This document shows, in pieces, positions 10,725 to 20,936 of a DNA stretch of 64,000 bases. Source of the stretch: Corynespora cassiicola (lineage: Eukaryota > Ascomycota > Dothideomycetes > Pleosporales > Corynesporascaceae); NCBI GenBank assembly GCA_022059125.1, contig JAEUWY010000002.1, positions 2,170,001 through 2,234,000 of the forward strand. Direction: 5' to 3'. The position numbers and the translations under genes are program-made. How positions within the stretch are numbered: position 1 is the first letter of the stretch; the number at the start of each line of letters is the position of its first letter. The notes under the pieces are model-generated. The model was not told where the DNA came from, made no database searches, and saw only the letters and a list, made by a program, of their open reading frames with translations.

Positions 10725-12633
10725 CTTTGATTGCGAGTTGTCAAATAGATATGCTTCAGTGGAATCAGTGAGATGATAATATCAGCGCAGAAGGACCCGC
10801 GAGCACAGCCGCAATTCACTACCGATTATTCTCTCATGATCCAGCGCCAAGTATATGCACAGTGAGGGGCATGCAGACACAACTGCAGGCCCATATGGAA
10901 GCCTGCTTTCCACAACCCAATGAACAAAGAGTGAGGCCAGCTTGATTCGATGAGTTCTGTGGAGTCTGCAGGTATTACATACGCGGTGCGTTCTACATCG
11001 ACGGAAATGTACTAGAAGGGCGGCCGGTCAGCTGGCCTACATTCGCACGTCTGCGCGGTGGTGATAGTTCGAGATAGATCAAGGTGGTGTCGAGAATAAG
11101 ATGGAGCTGGCCCCTCATCATGTCTTTTTGATCATCTTTGACTTCGATTCCAGGGCCACTTCTCGTACATTGAGTTGTCATAGCCTGCCTTCTTAGATTA
11201 TCGTTGTCATCAATCACCAGCAATGGCGGCGCTTCCAATAAGTCCACCCGTAGGACCTAAAGACATTCTGGAGGTTTCGAGAAACCTAGCGGTGTTGAGT
11301 GTATCTGTATGTGCCGTCCGAACATCTCAGGGTCGCTCATAGCTGGTGCGATAAAAGAACGATGCTAGAACATAGCCTTGTGGGGGCTGGAATCCCGCTG
11401 TTGTTGAGTATGACTGTCTCTCTCTGATGATATTTTTTTTACGCTAACGGATGGCATTTGAACAGAGACACGAAAAATTCCACCAGGCTGAGGGCCTCAG
11501 GCCTGAAGGTTAGGCATGAATGCTGGCCTCAGCCTGAGTGTCATGGACCGGTCACTCAGCTGGTGGCTGAGCCAGGATCCGATGCAGGCGGCTGAGCCAG
11601 GATCCGATGCAGGCGGCTGACAGATATGGCCTAGAACCCGTATTACGCGCAATTTTCAATTTTTCTCGGATGCATTTGCCTGGTTTGCGGACAGTTTGCC
11701 TTTTTGCCTTGTCATCGACACGGAGAAAGCGATCGGCTGACAGGTGTGACAGAACTCTGGACTCTGGATTTGACGAATATTCGATATTGATGGAAAGAAA
11801 GCTTTCTGACGGCACTAACAAAATTAGCAACAGTATCTTGGAGCACTCACTTGACAACACAAGGCTGAACATATTGTGGGGGCCGGCTCTAGTGTGGCAA
11901 GCCATCGGTGAGCCTTGAACAGTCGAAATGTAATCGCAAATGATGAATGATTATACAGTGGTAATGCCCCATCCTCGACTGTAGTGATCGCTAATGTATC
12001 TTTGCCCATTATTATGGTCCTGAATCTGGTTTGACACCTGGAGAATGGAAATTCGTGGCGTAAAAAGAAAGAATGGGGAAGAAGGGAGAGCGCGCCATTT
12101 ATTCGTCTCCAGGTCATCTAGTCGATGACACCCTCAAGCACCGACCATCAGCATGAGGGCGATTGGTCGTCATAGCGCCGGTTTCTCCTCCAAACGACCC
12201 GCCCCAATCCTGATTTTACAAGGGGCGAACCACTGCACACAGCCGGCGAACCACGTCTTGACGAATACCGTCACAACTTCTCGTCCCGTCTGCGCCAAAG
12301 GAACGGAAGCCGAGCGCAATTGGCCGCACTAGCAGGCAGCAGCTGCACATACCGACAAAACGCTCGGGCGCAGGAAAACTTGCCTTTGTGACGCTGTACA
12401 GGGTGTGCGTGATTGTGAAGGCTTGGGGGCCGAGGTCTAGCTTAAGAAGATGGCCTATTTCCTCCAGCCTTTTCGCTGTGTCCGTATCGAACGCCTCATT
12501 TCGCAGACCAAGCAGATTTTGCCAGCAACGCATTCTTCCAGATATGGTCAAGAACGAGCAACGTGGTGAGCACCTCTTTGTTCGAAAATAACTCAAATTA
12601 TCTTCTAATCAGTGTGTCACAGAATCGGGGGCT
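10725..12633. other. gene-poor stretch, possible decayed fragments
   Basis: No gene can be supported over 1.9 kb. Open frames at 10993-11247 (-), 11607-11918 (+) and 12216-12596 (-) are short and lack family features. The last contains a plausible protein-like stretch (LEEIGHLLKLDLGPQAFTIT) and could be a gene relic. A palindrome- and CTGAG-rich patch with a 25-bp tandem repeat occupies about 11480-11620. Confidence 0.4.
11565..11620. repeat. 25-bp tandem repeat, 2.2 copies
   Basis: The unit GGCTGAGCCAGGATCCGATG plus CAGGC occurs at 11565-11589 and 11590-11614 without a mismatch, followed by GGCTGA at 11615-11620. The preceding 80 bp is rich in CAGCCTGAG/CTGAGGCC-like inverted motifs (AGGGCCTCAGGCCT, GGCCTCAGCCTGAG), so this may be an end or footprint of a small element. 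Confidence 0.85.
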
Positions 12634-13807
12634 GTGTATGGTGATGGTCGCCTCCTCGCTTCGCCGCCACCGCCGAGCGACGAATTCTCCCGTTCTCGGT
12701 CCAGTTCGATTGCCCGTTCTTTCCAATCCACTCCGTCGAAAAATATCACCGCTGAAGGGAACAAACCTGCGTCTGAAATACAGCAATCTTTTAGACGACA
12801 ACGGACTTACAAGTTCACTGCCAAGCTAACTCTTTGGGACCGTTTCAAGGGTCTCTTTGACCCTCAAGCTCTCTTGGACAAGGTCGGTGACTCGGTTGAG
12901 ACAGTGTGCCTCGACATATCAGATGAAGAGGTAATTATAACTGACGATACTGCGATAAGAATTAGCTGACTTTTCAAGATGTTCGATCACCGCAATTCCC
13001 CTTACATAATTACCATCGCTGTTTCCCCTAAGATACGAGGCAACAAACATTCAGAAGCAAGGTGCATGTTGGACACTGGATGCATACAAGGGAACATCGT
13101 ATCAAGCGAGTTCGTACGTGAGCTCGGATTCGAGGAGTCAGACTTCAAGAAGTTGACCCAAAGGGAAGAAAAGGGTGGCAAGAGTGCATCTGGACACATC
13201 ATAGTTCCGAAGGGTGCAGTTTATCTTTCATGGCATCATGGGTCCAGTGGAAGGTATAGAGATATGCGCTTTCTCGTCGCTCCCAACGTGGATTTCGACA
13301 TAATCATCGGTAGCCGGGCCCTGACCAAGTATGATATCTTGTCCCCTCCGAATTTCAGTAGTGTTGGTGCACGCATGTGGAAGAATAACCAAGGTAGGTG
13401 ATGAAACTGGGACTTGAAAACAAAACTGTCTACTAACTAATAAAGACACAGACGAGGAGTACGATAAACTCCGTTCAGATGAAGCGAAACTGAAGAGCGA
13501 ATTCGAGAACCTGGAAGAAGAGGTCAAAGATGCCAAAGACGAAAAACCAAAGGATCAGGATAAAATCAAGGATCTGAAGAAACGCGTCAAGGGGAAGAAG
13601 GTTCAATGGAAAATCAAAGAGCTCGAAGCCGAGAAGCACAAGAACATCAAACTAGGGCAAACTAAAGAAGCTGAACAGATTCAAGAAGAAATTAACGAAC
13701 TGAAGAATCCGAAGCCTGAAAATAGTAAAGAGAAGAAACAAACAAAGAACGTCTCTGACGAGAAGAAGAAGAAGAAGAAGAAGAAAAACGATGCAAGCGA
13801 GCCCTAA
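12634..13807 (+). CDS. retropepsin-like aspartic protease-fold protein with charged C-terminal tail
   Basis: Exons are 12634-12930, 12979-13393 and 13452-13807, 355 aa. Introns are 48 and 58 nt, with GCTGAC and CTAAC branch sites; the last acceptor may be 6 nt earlier in the same frame. Residues 1-99 are Ser/Pro-rich and probably disordered. Residues about 107-230 form a single retropepsin-type lobe: CMLDTGCIQGNIVS (Asp about 131), a GGKSASGHIIVPKGAVYLSW strand region, and DIIIGSRALTKY at the usual hydrophobic-Ile-Gly position. One D-T-G per chain means it would have to dimerise to be a protease. It belongs to a widespread group of small fungal proteins with an LDTG-x-QGNIVS signature whose function is unknown. 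The last exon is Lys/Glu-rich, predicted coiled coil, ending in nine lysines. No reverse transcriptase or Gag is nearby, so it is not a retrotransposon fragment. The start codon is the first in-frame ATG; an upstream exon cannot be excluded. Confidence 0.75.
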
Positions 13808-14943
13808 ACACCTCTGACATCCATGCCACCTCACGGTAAAACAAGACGCGCCATACTAGCAAATCCTGAAAGTCACAGCGATCGAGATGAGATAGTTTAA
13901 GGTAATCGGATATGATGATGATAGTATCTGATATTCTAATTTAGCCTGGAGCTAGGGTGGTTAGATATATAGTCTTAGTTCGTTTTTTCTCTAATAATTT
14001 CATTATTAGTTAGTTTTACTAGCTTTTTTACACTTTTTTTTTATTCTATTTTTTAATAAACAGTAAATATATTATTTTACTTTTATTTTAAAAATTTTAA
14101 TACTAAATTTTAACGCTTTAAAAAAGCTATAAAAGTTTTTTTTTTTAGCTATACTAAACTAAAATTAAATAGTAAATATAAATAAAAAATTTAAAATTTT
14201 TATATAGTTTTAGTTTAGTAGATAGTATTTTTATATATACATTAGAATTAAAATTTACAGTTTAATCTGTCTAAAAAACTGTAAAAGTTTTTTTTTTTTT
14301 ACTAAATTAGAACTAAATAATAAATACAGATAATAAGTATAAAAGGTAATAATACTAGTAAAGCGTTTAATAAAACAGTAACTAAAAATAATAAAAAATA
14401 TTTAAATTACTAATAAATATATAAGTTGTAAAAATTACAGTAGCATAAAATAAAATATTATTTTAAAGTTTTAAAACTTTAAAACTTTAAAATAGTAATA
14501 TTTATAAAAGCTTATTTAAAATAACTATTATATTAAAATAAATAAAAATAATTTATAAACTTATAAAAATTTTTTTAATAAATTATTAAACTATAAATTT
14601 TAATTTTAATATTTATAAATATAGATATACTATTTACTAAACTAAAATTATATAAAATAAATGTTTTACTAGAACTTTTAAATTATAACTTTTTAAATTA
14701 TAAAAAAATTTTTATTTTAATTAAAATTTAATTTATTATATATAAATTATTTTATAAAACTAAAACAGCTTACAGCTAGTATAGTATAGTAATATAATTA
14801 TAATAGTTATAATAGCTGTAATAGTTTATAAAATTTTATTTTTATAACTATATTTAAAATAGTTAATATTATTTTAATAATTTTAAGTTATAGTAAAAAT
14901 AATTTGTTTTAAAATTTTAGCTAAAATTTTAGTTAAAGTTTTA

Positions 14944-15035
14944 ACTTAAATTTTAGTACTAATAAAAATTTAAACTTAAATTTTTAGTACTAATAAAAAT
15001 TTAAACTTAAATTTTTAGTACTAATAAAAATTTAA
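14944..15035. repeat. 31-bp tandem repeat, 3 copies
   Basis: The unit ACTTAAATTTTTAGTACTAA plus TAAAAATTTAA occurs at 14944-14973 (one T shorter), 14974-15004 and 15005-15035, with a partial fourth copy after it. The two full-length units match exactly. Confidence 0.9.
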
Positions 15036-15137
15036 ACTTAAATTTAAATTTTATTATATAGTATTTTTATTTAAATATTTTATTTAGTAAATAGTTGTTT
15101 TATAAAGTTTTAAAAGTATTAAAAATAAAAGTTTAAA

Positions 15138-15265
<128 letters not shown>

Positions 15266-16005
15266 CAGTAGAGTAATACGAAAAAAACTTGCTTAAAAAA
15301 ATAGCAGTTTTTAAACTTATATAACTTTTTACTTAAACTAGTTATTAAAATAAAAGAAATTAGTTAAATAAAAATTTATTAAAATTTTAAATTTAAGAGT
15401 AAAAATTTAGAGTTTGTATTAAAGTTATAAAGTTATAAATAAGTTTAAAATAAAAGTAAAAAAAAAATATAAATTTAAAAGCTAATTTTTTTTTTATTAA
15501 AAAAATTATTTTAATTTTTTATTTTATAATAACTTAATAAAGTTTAGTATATATTACGTAAGTAAAAAACTAAAGCTATATTTTTATATTAAGATTATAA
15601 AAAATTCAAGTTTAAAAAATAAAGTTTTAATTATATAAGTATTATTATATAATAATAAGCTAGTTAAATTAGTATAGAAATAAATATTTTTAAAATTAAA
15701 ATTTAAGTTTTTATTTTCTTCTAATAAAAATAAAATAAAACTTTTTTTTTTAGAATATAAAGAAAAAGTTGTTAAAGCTGTGCTATAAATTATAAATAAA
15801 GCTAGAAAATAAGTAGCTACTTAGATTAATTTTTAGAAATAAATACTAGTAAAGTTACGTAAGTAAAATAATATATAATATATTATATAGATTTCTGTAT
15901 TAGTAATAAAGTATAATAAATTAATAGTTAATTCTAAATAATAAATTTACTAATAAAGTAAATATAATTATAAAGTATAATTATACAAACTATATATATA
16001 CTTAA
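15266..16005. mobile_element. degraded Tc1/mariner-like element M, copy 1 (fragment)
   Basis: It starts CAGTAGAGTAATACGAAAAA just after TA. The first 500 bp is a diverged copy of 16285-16777, and 15770-16005 matches 61270-61525 on the same strand. No matching inverted end was found, so the far end is approximate and the class is inferred from the TA junction and the resemblance of the end to the other Tc1-like termini here (AAACTTATATAACTTT about 50 bp in). Confidence 0.6.
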
Positions 16006-16284
16006 CTCTGTAGTTTTCTATAGTACTATAAAATTTTATATATAAAAATTTATAAAATTTATAAAACTTTATAAAACGTTGTATAACTAAATCTACTAGC
16101 GCTAGTATATTAACGTTATAAACTCTCTAACTTTATACTATATTTTTAGATTCTAATACTATTTTTTTTCTAAGTTTATATTTTTATAAATTAATTTTAT
16201 ATTTTTTAAAAGTACTGTCTACTGCTATATTTAAAAAAAATAAATAAATAATACTAAAGTTTTTACTATAGTTATCTGTAAATA

Positions 16285-16777
16285 CAGTAGGGTGATACGA
16301 AAAAAACTTATTTAAAAAAATAGCAGTTTTTAAACTTATATAACTTTCTACTTAAACTAGTTATAAAAATAAAAAAAAATTAGTTAAATAGATTTTTATT
16401 AAAATATTAGACTTAGAAATAAAAATATAGAGTTTATATTAAAGTTATAAGGTTATAAATAAGTTTAAAGTAAAGGTAAAAAAAAGTGTAAATTTAAAAG
16501 CTAATTTATTTTTTATTTAAAAAACTATTTAAACTTTTTATTTCACGCTAACTTAATTAGATTTAGTTTATACTACGTAAGCAGAAAACTAGAGCTATAT
16601 TTTTATATTTAGATTATAAAAAATTAAAGTTTAAAAAATAAAGTTTTAATTATATAAGTATTATTTTATAATAATAAGCTAGTTAAACTATTATATAAAT
16701 AAATATTTTTAAAATTAAAATTTAAGTCTCTATTTTTTTCTAACAAAAATAAGATAGAACTCTTTTTTTTAGAATAT
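16285..16777. mobile_element. degraded Tc1/mariner-like element M, copy 2 (interrupted)
   Basis: It starts CAGTAGGGTGATACGAAAAA after TA and runs parallel to copy 1 for about 490 bp, then stops exactly where the LTR of retrotransposon G2 begins (16778). Differences from copy 1 are largely C/T and G/A. Confidence 0.65.
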
Positions 16778-19414
16778 TGTAACGAACCTCGTCTGCATAA
16801 AATCTGAATTTACTTTTTAGTATTATATACGTAACTTTAACTTTTAACTAAACTTTAACTTTAATTTCTAATCTAACTTTAATTTAAGTCTAAATATCTA
16901 GCTATCGAAATTTTTTATTTTTTTATAACTAAAACAGTACTAGACTAAACTAGAAATAAAAAGTTTTTAAAAAAAATATAAAAAAATATAATATTTCTAA
17001 ATAGTTTTATAGTTTAGAAATATTTTTTTATATAAAATCTAGAAATTTTAATTTATGATTATTCTTTAGTTCTGTAAACTTTTATTTTAAATAGTATTTA
17101 AACTGTATTAAAAATAAATTACTCTATATTTTTATATTATATTTCTAAATTTTTTTTTACTAGTAACAGCTTAAAAATATTACTTTTCTATTTATTATAA
17201 AAAAAAGTATAACTAGATAGTACACGTATTAGACTAAATCTGTTCTAAATTACTATATATATTTTTAACTTTTAGTAAAGTTAAAATTTTTTAAATTTTT
17301 TAATAACTAAAACTTTTAAGTTTAGAACTTTTATTTTTATATAAGTTAAATTACTTTTAAAAAAAAAATATTATATACTAAAATAAAAACTAAATAACTA
17401 CTAAAAATCTACTAGAATTAATTTTAACTATTAATATCTAGTACTATATACTTTTTAAATATTTTTATAAAAAAAGTTATTTAAAAATTAAGCTAGCTGT
17501 AAAAATAGCTTTAACTTTTTAATAATAATTTAAAATTTACTAAATTTTTATATTAATTTAAAAATAGCAATTTTTATTCTATACTAATAAAAATAGAAAT
17601 TTTATAGTTATAAGCTAAAATATTAGAACTTAAAGCCGCCGCTGCAGACTTTTTTTTTTAAAATAAAAAATAAATAAAACTATTACTATTAACTTATATT
17701 TAATAACTATTTAAATTATTTTTAATTTTAGTTTAAATAAAGTTATCTAAATAAATTTTTAAAATTAAGCTTTTTAGTAATAAAAAAACTGTTATTTTTC
17801 TATAATAGCTAGTTTTTATTTAAAATTATTTTAATATTAATTAAAAATACTATTCTACTAAGCGAGCTTATATAGCAGAAATTTAAAAATATATTTTAAA
17901 ACTAGCTTAAAAATACTTAAAGCTCTGTTATTTAGCTAATAATTTTTAAAAATAGTTTTTTAATATAAAAAAAATACTTAACTTTTTAAAATTATACTTA
18001 ATTTTAAAAAATAAAAAAATAAAAAATTAAGTAGCTTTTTACTAGCTGCAGATAAAATAAAAAAAATCTTTTTCTACTTTTAAAGCTTAATTTCTATCTG
18101 CTACTATTAAAAATAAAATATAAAAAAAAATAGTTTTTTTATTTATAGAAAAAAATAACTTTAGCTCTGCGAGTTCTAAATTTTAAATTTAAATTTTTAT
18201 AAAATAACTTTTTTAATAATATAGTAAAAACTTTTTTTTTATAATATAAAACGTTAAAGTATTTCTGTATCTGCTATAAATAAAAGTAAAAAAAATAATT
18301 CTAGTTTTACTTTATATAAAATTTTAAAAAATTAAAAGCTAACTAGCTTATTTACAGTATTTATATAAAAAAAAAATTATTTACTAGCGCACTACCCGCG
18401 CAGAGTTATAATTACTATACTAATATAAAATTAGTAAATTATTTAAAACAGCTTTAGCTACAGAAAAAAACTACTATAATTATAATAAGTAAAGCTATTT
18501 TATACGCGATTATAACTTTTTATAAATAAACTAAATTTTTATTAAAAATAATTTATAAAACTAATATAAAAATATAATTAACTTTAATAAATTAAATTTA
18601 ATTTAACTAAAAAACAAAAACGCTTAAAAAAAATCTCTGCTTTAAATTATAGCAAGTATAATCTATTTAATATAGACTTATTAAACTTATTAGAAAGCTT
18701 TTATTTCTAAATACTTTCTATTTTTTATTCTAATAGGCTTAGAATCTATTTATATTTTTTTATTAATACTAGTATATAAAATCTTTTATTTATTAATACT
18801 TTTATTACAGTATTTTTAGTTTATATTTTTTAGATACTTATCTAAAAACTACTTTATAAAATTAAAGTATAAAAATTTTAAAATTTAATTAAATTTTTAG
18901 CTATTTATTATATTCGCTTTTATCTTCGCCTAAATAAATATACTTTTTTAAATTATTTTTTTATTATTTTTAACTTAAAATTCTAGAACTATATTATTAG
19001 TTTAAAATAAATAAAAAAGTTTAAGCTTAAACTAAATACGGAATATAACCGGATCGTATAGCTAGCTTAATATTTTTTTTTATATATCTATTTTATCTAT
19101 TTTTTAACGTTTATATTTTTTTATAACTAGCTAAAAAATAGAGTAAAACATTTTTTATAAAAATATATTATAAAAAAAAAATATACGAGAAACTAAAAAA
19201 GTTTAAAAACTTATTTATATTAATTTTAAAAACTTAGACTTCTCTAGCTTAAACGCTTTTTTCTAACTAATATCTAATACTATTCTAAATCTAGCTGTAA
19301 TTTTTTAAATAGCTGTTATATTTACTAATACTTTTTATTTTTAAATAAAATAAATTAGAAATAAATTTTTTATAATAATAATTTATAAAATTAACTAATA
19401 AATTTAGAACTTTT
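16778..19414 (+). mobile_element. Ty3/Gypsy retrotransposon G2, copy 1 (5' part only)
   Basis: It begins with the LTR start TGTAACGAACCTCG and follows the complete G2 copy (50863 onward) in order through the LTR (about 16778-17136) and internal region. At 19415 it is cut by the LTR of retrotransposon G1. It carries the uninterrupted sequence TTTACTAGCGCACTACCCGC (about 18380-18400), which is the empty site for the Tc1 element inserted in the other G2 copy. All reading frames are destroyed by RIP. Confidence 0.8.
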
Positions 19415-20775
19415 TATAAAGCTGTGTTTTATTATAATCTATTATAGTTTATAATAGAGTGTTCTAGATTAGCTTAGTTACAAGCGTAATAGTATATATT
19501 TTTAAATTACTATAAGCTGTTTTAGCAGTAATTTTTTTTTTTAATATAATAATATATAATTTAGTTTTTTTTACCTGTTTATCTGTATTATTATAACTTT
19601 TATACTTTATTTTAGATTTATATTTAATATTTAAATTACTTATTATATAGTATAAAATAAACAGCGTTAAACTATTATAGCTAATAACTATACAAATTTA
19701 TAAACTCTATTTAGTACTTCTAAAAATACTAAAAAAACAAAAACTAGCGCTTTATACTATAATAGTAGTAAAAAAAATAGTTAAAAATAAAAAAATAATT
19801 ATAAATAATAATAGAATAATATTAGATTAGTAGAGTTTAGTAAAAATTATAAAATTTTATTATCGCTAAAACTAAAAAAAAATATTTTACTTTAATTTAA
19901 AATATTAAAAATATTAAAAAAACTGCGCTAATAATTGAAAAATAAATAATAATAAAAAAAAATTATAATAACTATTTAAATTACGCTGCAGATATAAGTA
20001 AAATAATATAATAGTTTTTAATAAAACTATAAATAATATAAAAATTACTATAATAGTTTATTTTATACTAAAACGGACGAATTTATTACGCTTTAAACTA
20101 CTTTATTATTATAAAAAATAAAGTAAAATAGACTATAACTAATAGCTCTGTAATAATAAAAACTACTATATAAAAAACTTATAATACTTTAAAGCAGATA
20201 AATAAAAATATAAATTTTTTTTAAAAAATATATATAGTATATATACGCCAGAATAACTTATATTAAGCTTTTATATAGTAAAATTTAAAAAAAAAATGCT
20301 AAAAGTATTAGATATAGTAGAAAAACGTAAGTAATTTATTTATAACTTTATTAAAATTTATAAATAAAAACTTTTACAGTTTTTAATAAATTTTTTTAAT
20401 TACTTTTAATTTTTATAAATTAAAATAAAAAAATTAAATTTTTATAGAATAGTAGTTAAATTTACTAAAGTATTTTTAGAGAAAATCTAATATAAATTAT
20501 AATATTTTTTTTAATAAAGTTATTTAAATTTTTTATAAATAAAGTAGAAAGTAAATAGAATTTATAGAAATCTGTTACAGAAAAAAAAAATAAAAAAAAA
20601 TTTTAAAAAATAAAATAAAAACTTAGTACGCTAATAAGCTTTAATTCTATAAAATTAAATTAAAAAAAAAAGTAAAAATAATTTATAATAAGCTAAAATA
20701 TTTTAAAAGTATAAGAAAAAGTTTAAAATAGATATAGTATACTATATTTATAAAAAACAGAATTATATTACTTTA
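19415..20775 (+). mobile_element. Ty3/Gypsy retrotransposon G1, copy 2 (5' part, broken at the telomere array)
   Basis: The LTR at 19415-19629 matches the G1 LTR 46351-46135 on the opposite strand. The following 1.1 kb matches G1 internal sequence (reverse strand, down to about 44945), including the segment TACTAAAACGGACGAATTTA near 20075. Similarity stops at about 20775, where degenerate and then perfect telomere repeats begin. Confidence 0.8.
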
Positions 20776-20936
20776 TAACCTAACCTAACTAAAACCTAAC
20801 CCTAACCCTAACCCTAACCCTAACCCTAACCCTAACCCTAACCCTAACCCTAACCCTAACCCTAACCCTAACCCTAACCCTAACCCTAACCCTAACCCTA
20901 ACCCTAACCCTAACCCTAACCCTAACCTGACCCTAA
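20776..20936. repeat. interstitial telomere repeat array (CCCTAA)n
   Basis: A degenerate lead-in at 20776-20793 (AACCTAACCTAACT...) is followed by about 22 perfect CCCTAA units at 20794-20926, then a variant unit CCTGACCCTAAAA. CCCTAA/TTAGGG is the ascomycete telomere repeat. On this strand the C-rich orientation is that of a left chromosome end reading rightward. The unit contains no CpA on either strand, so RIP would not be expected to alter it. Confidence 0.97.

Noticed and set aside
10993..11247. 84-codon minus-strand frame
   Set aside because: Hydrophilic, no known motif, no clear splice partners; kept only as part of a gene-poor stretch.
12216..12596. Minus-strand frame with LEEIGHLLKLDLGPQAFTIT
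   Set aside because: Looks partly protein-like, but the frame does not extend into a recognisable domain; at best a relic.
12979..13401. Retropepsin-like frame as a retrotransposon protease fragment
   Set aside because: It has introns that join upstream and downstream exons into one gene, is not AT-decayed, and no RT, integrase or LTR lies beside it.
14944..15035. Three regular 31-bp repeats as a CRISPR array
   Set aside because: The repeats are directly adjacent without spacers, in eukaryotic RIP-degraded DNA.
20776..20936. Telomere array as the actual chromosome end
   Set aside because: Sequence continues for tens of kb on both sides; only an assembly error would make it a true end.
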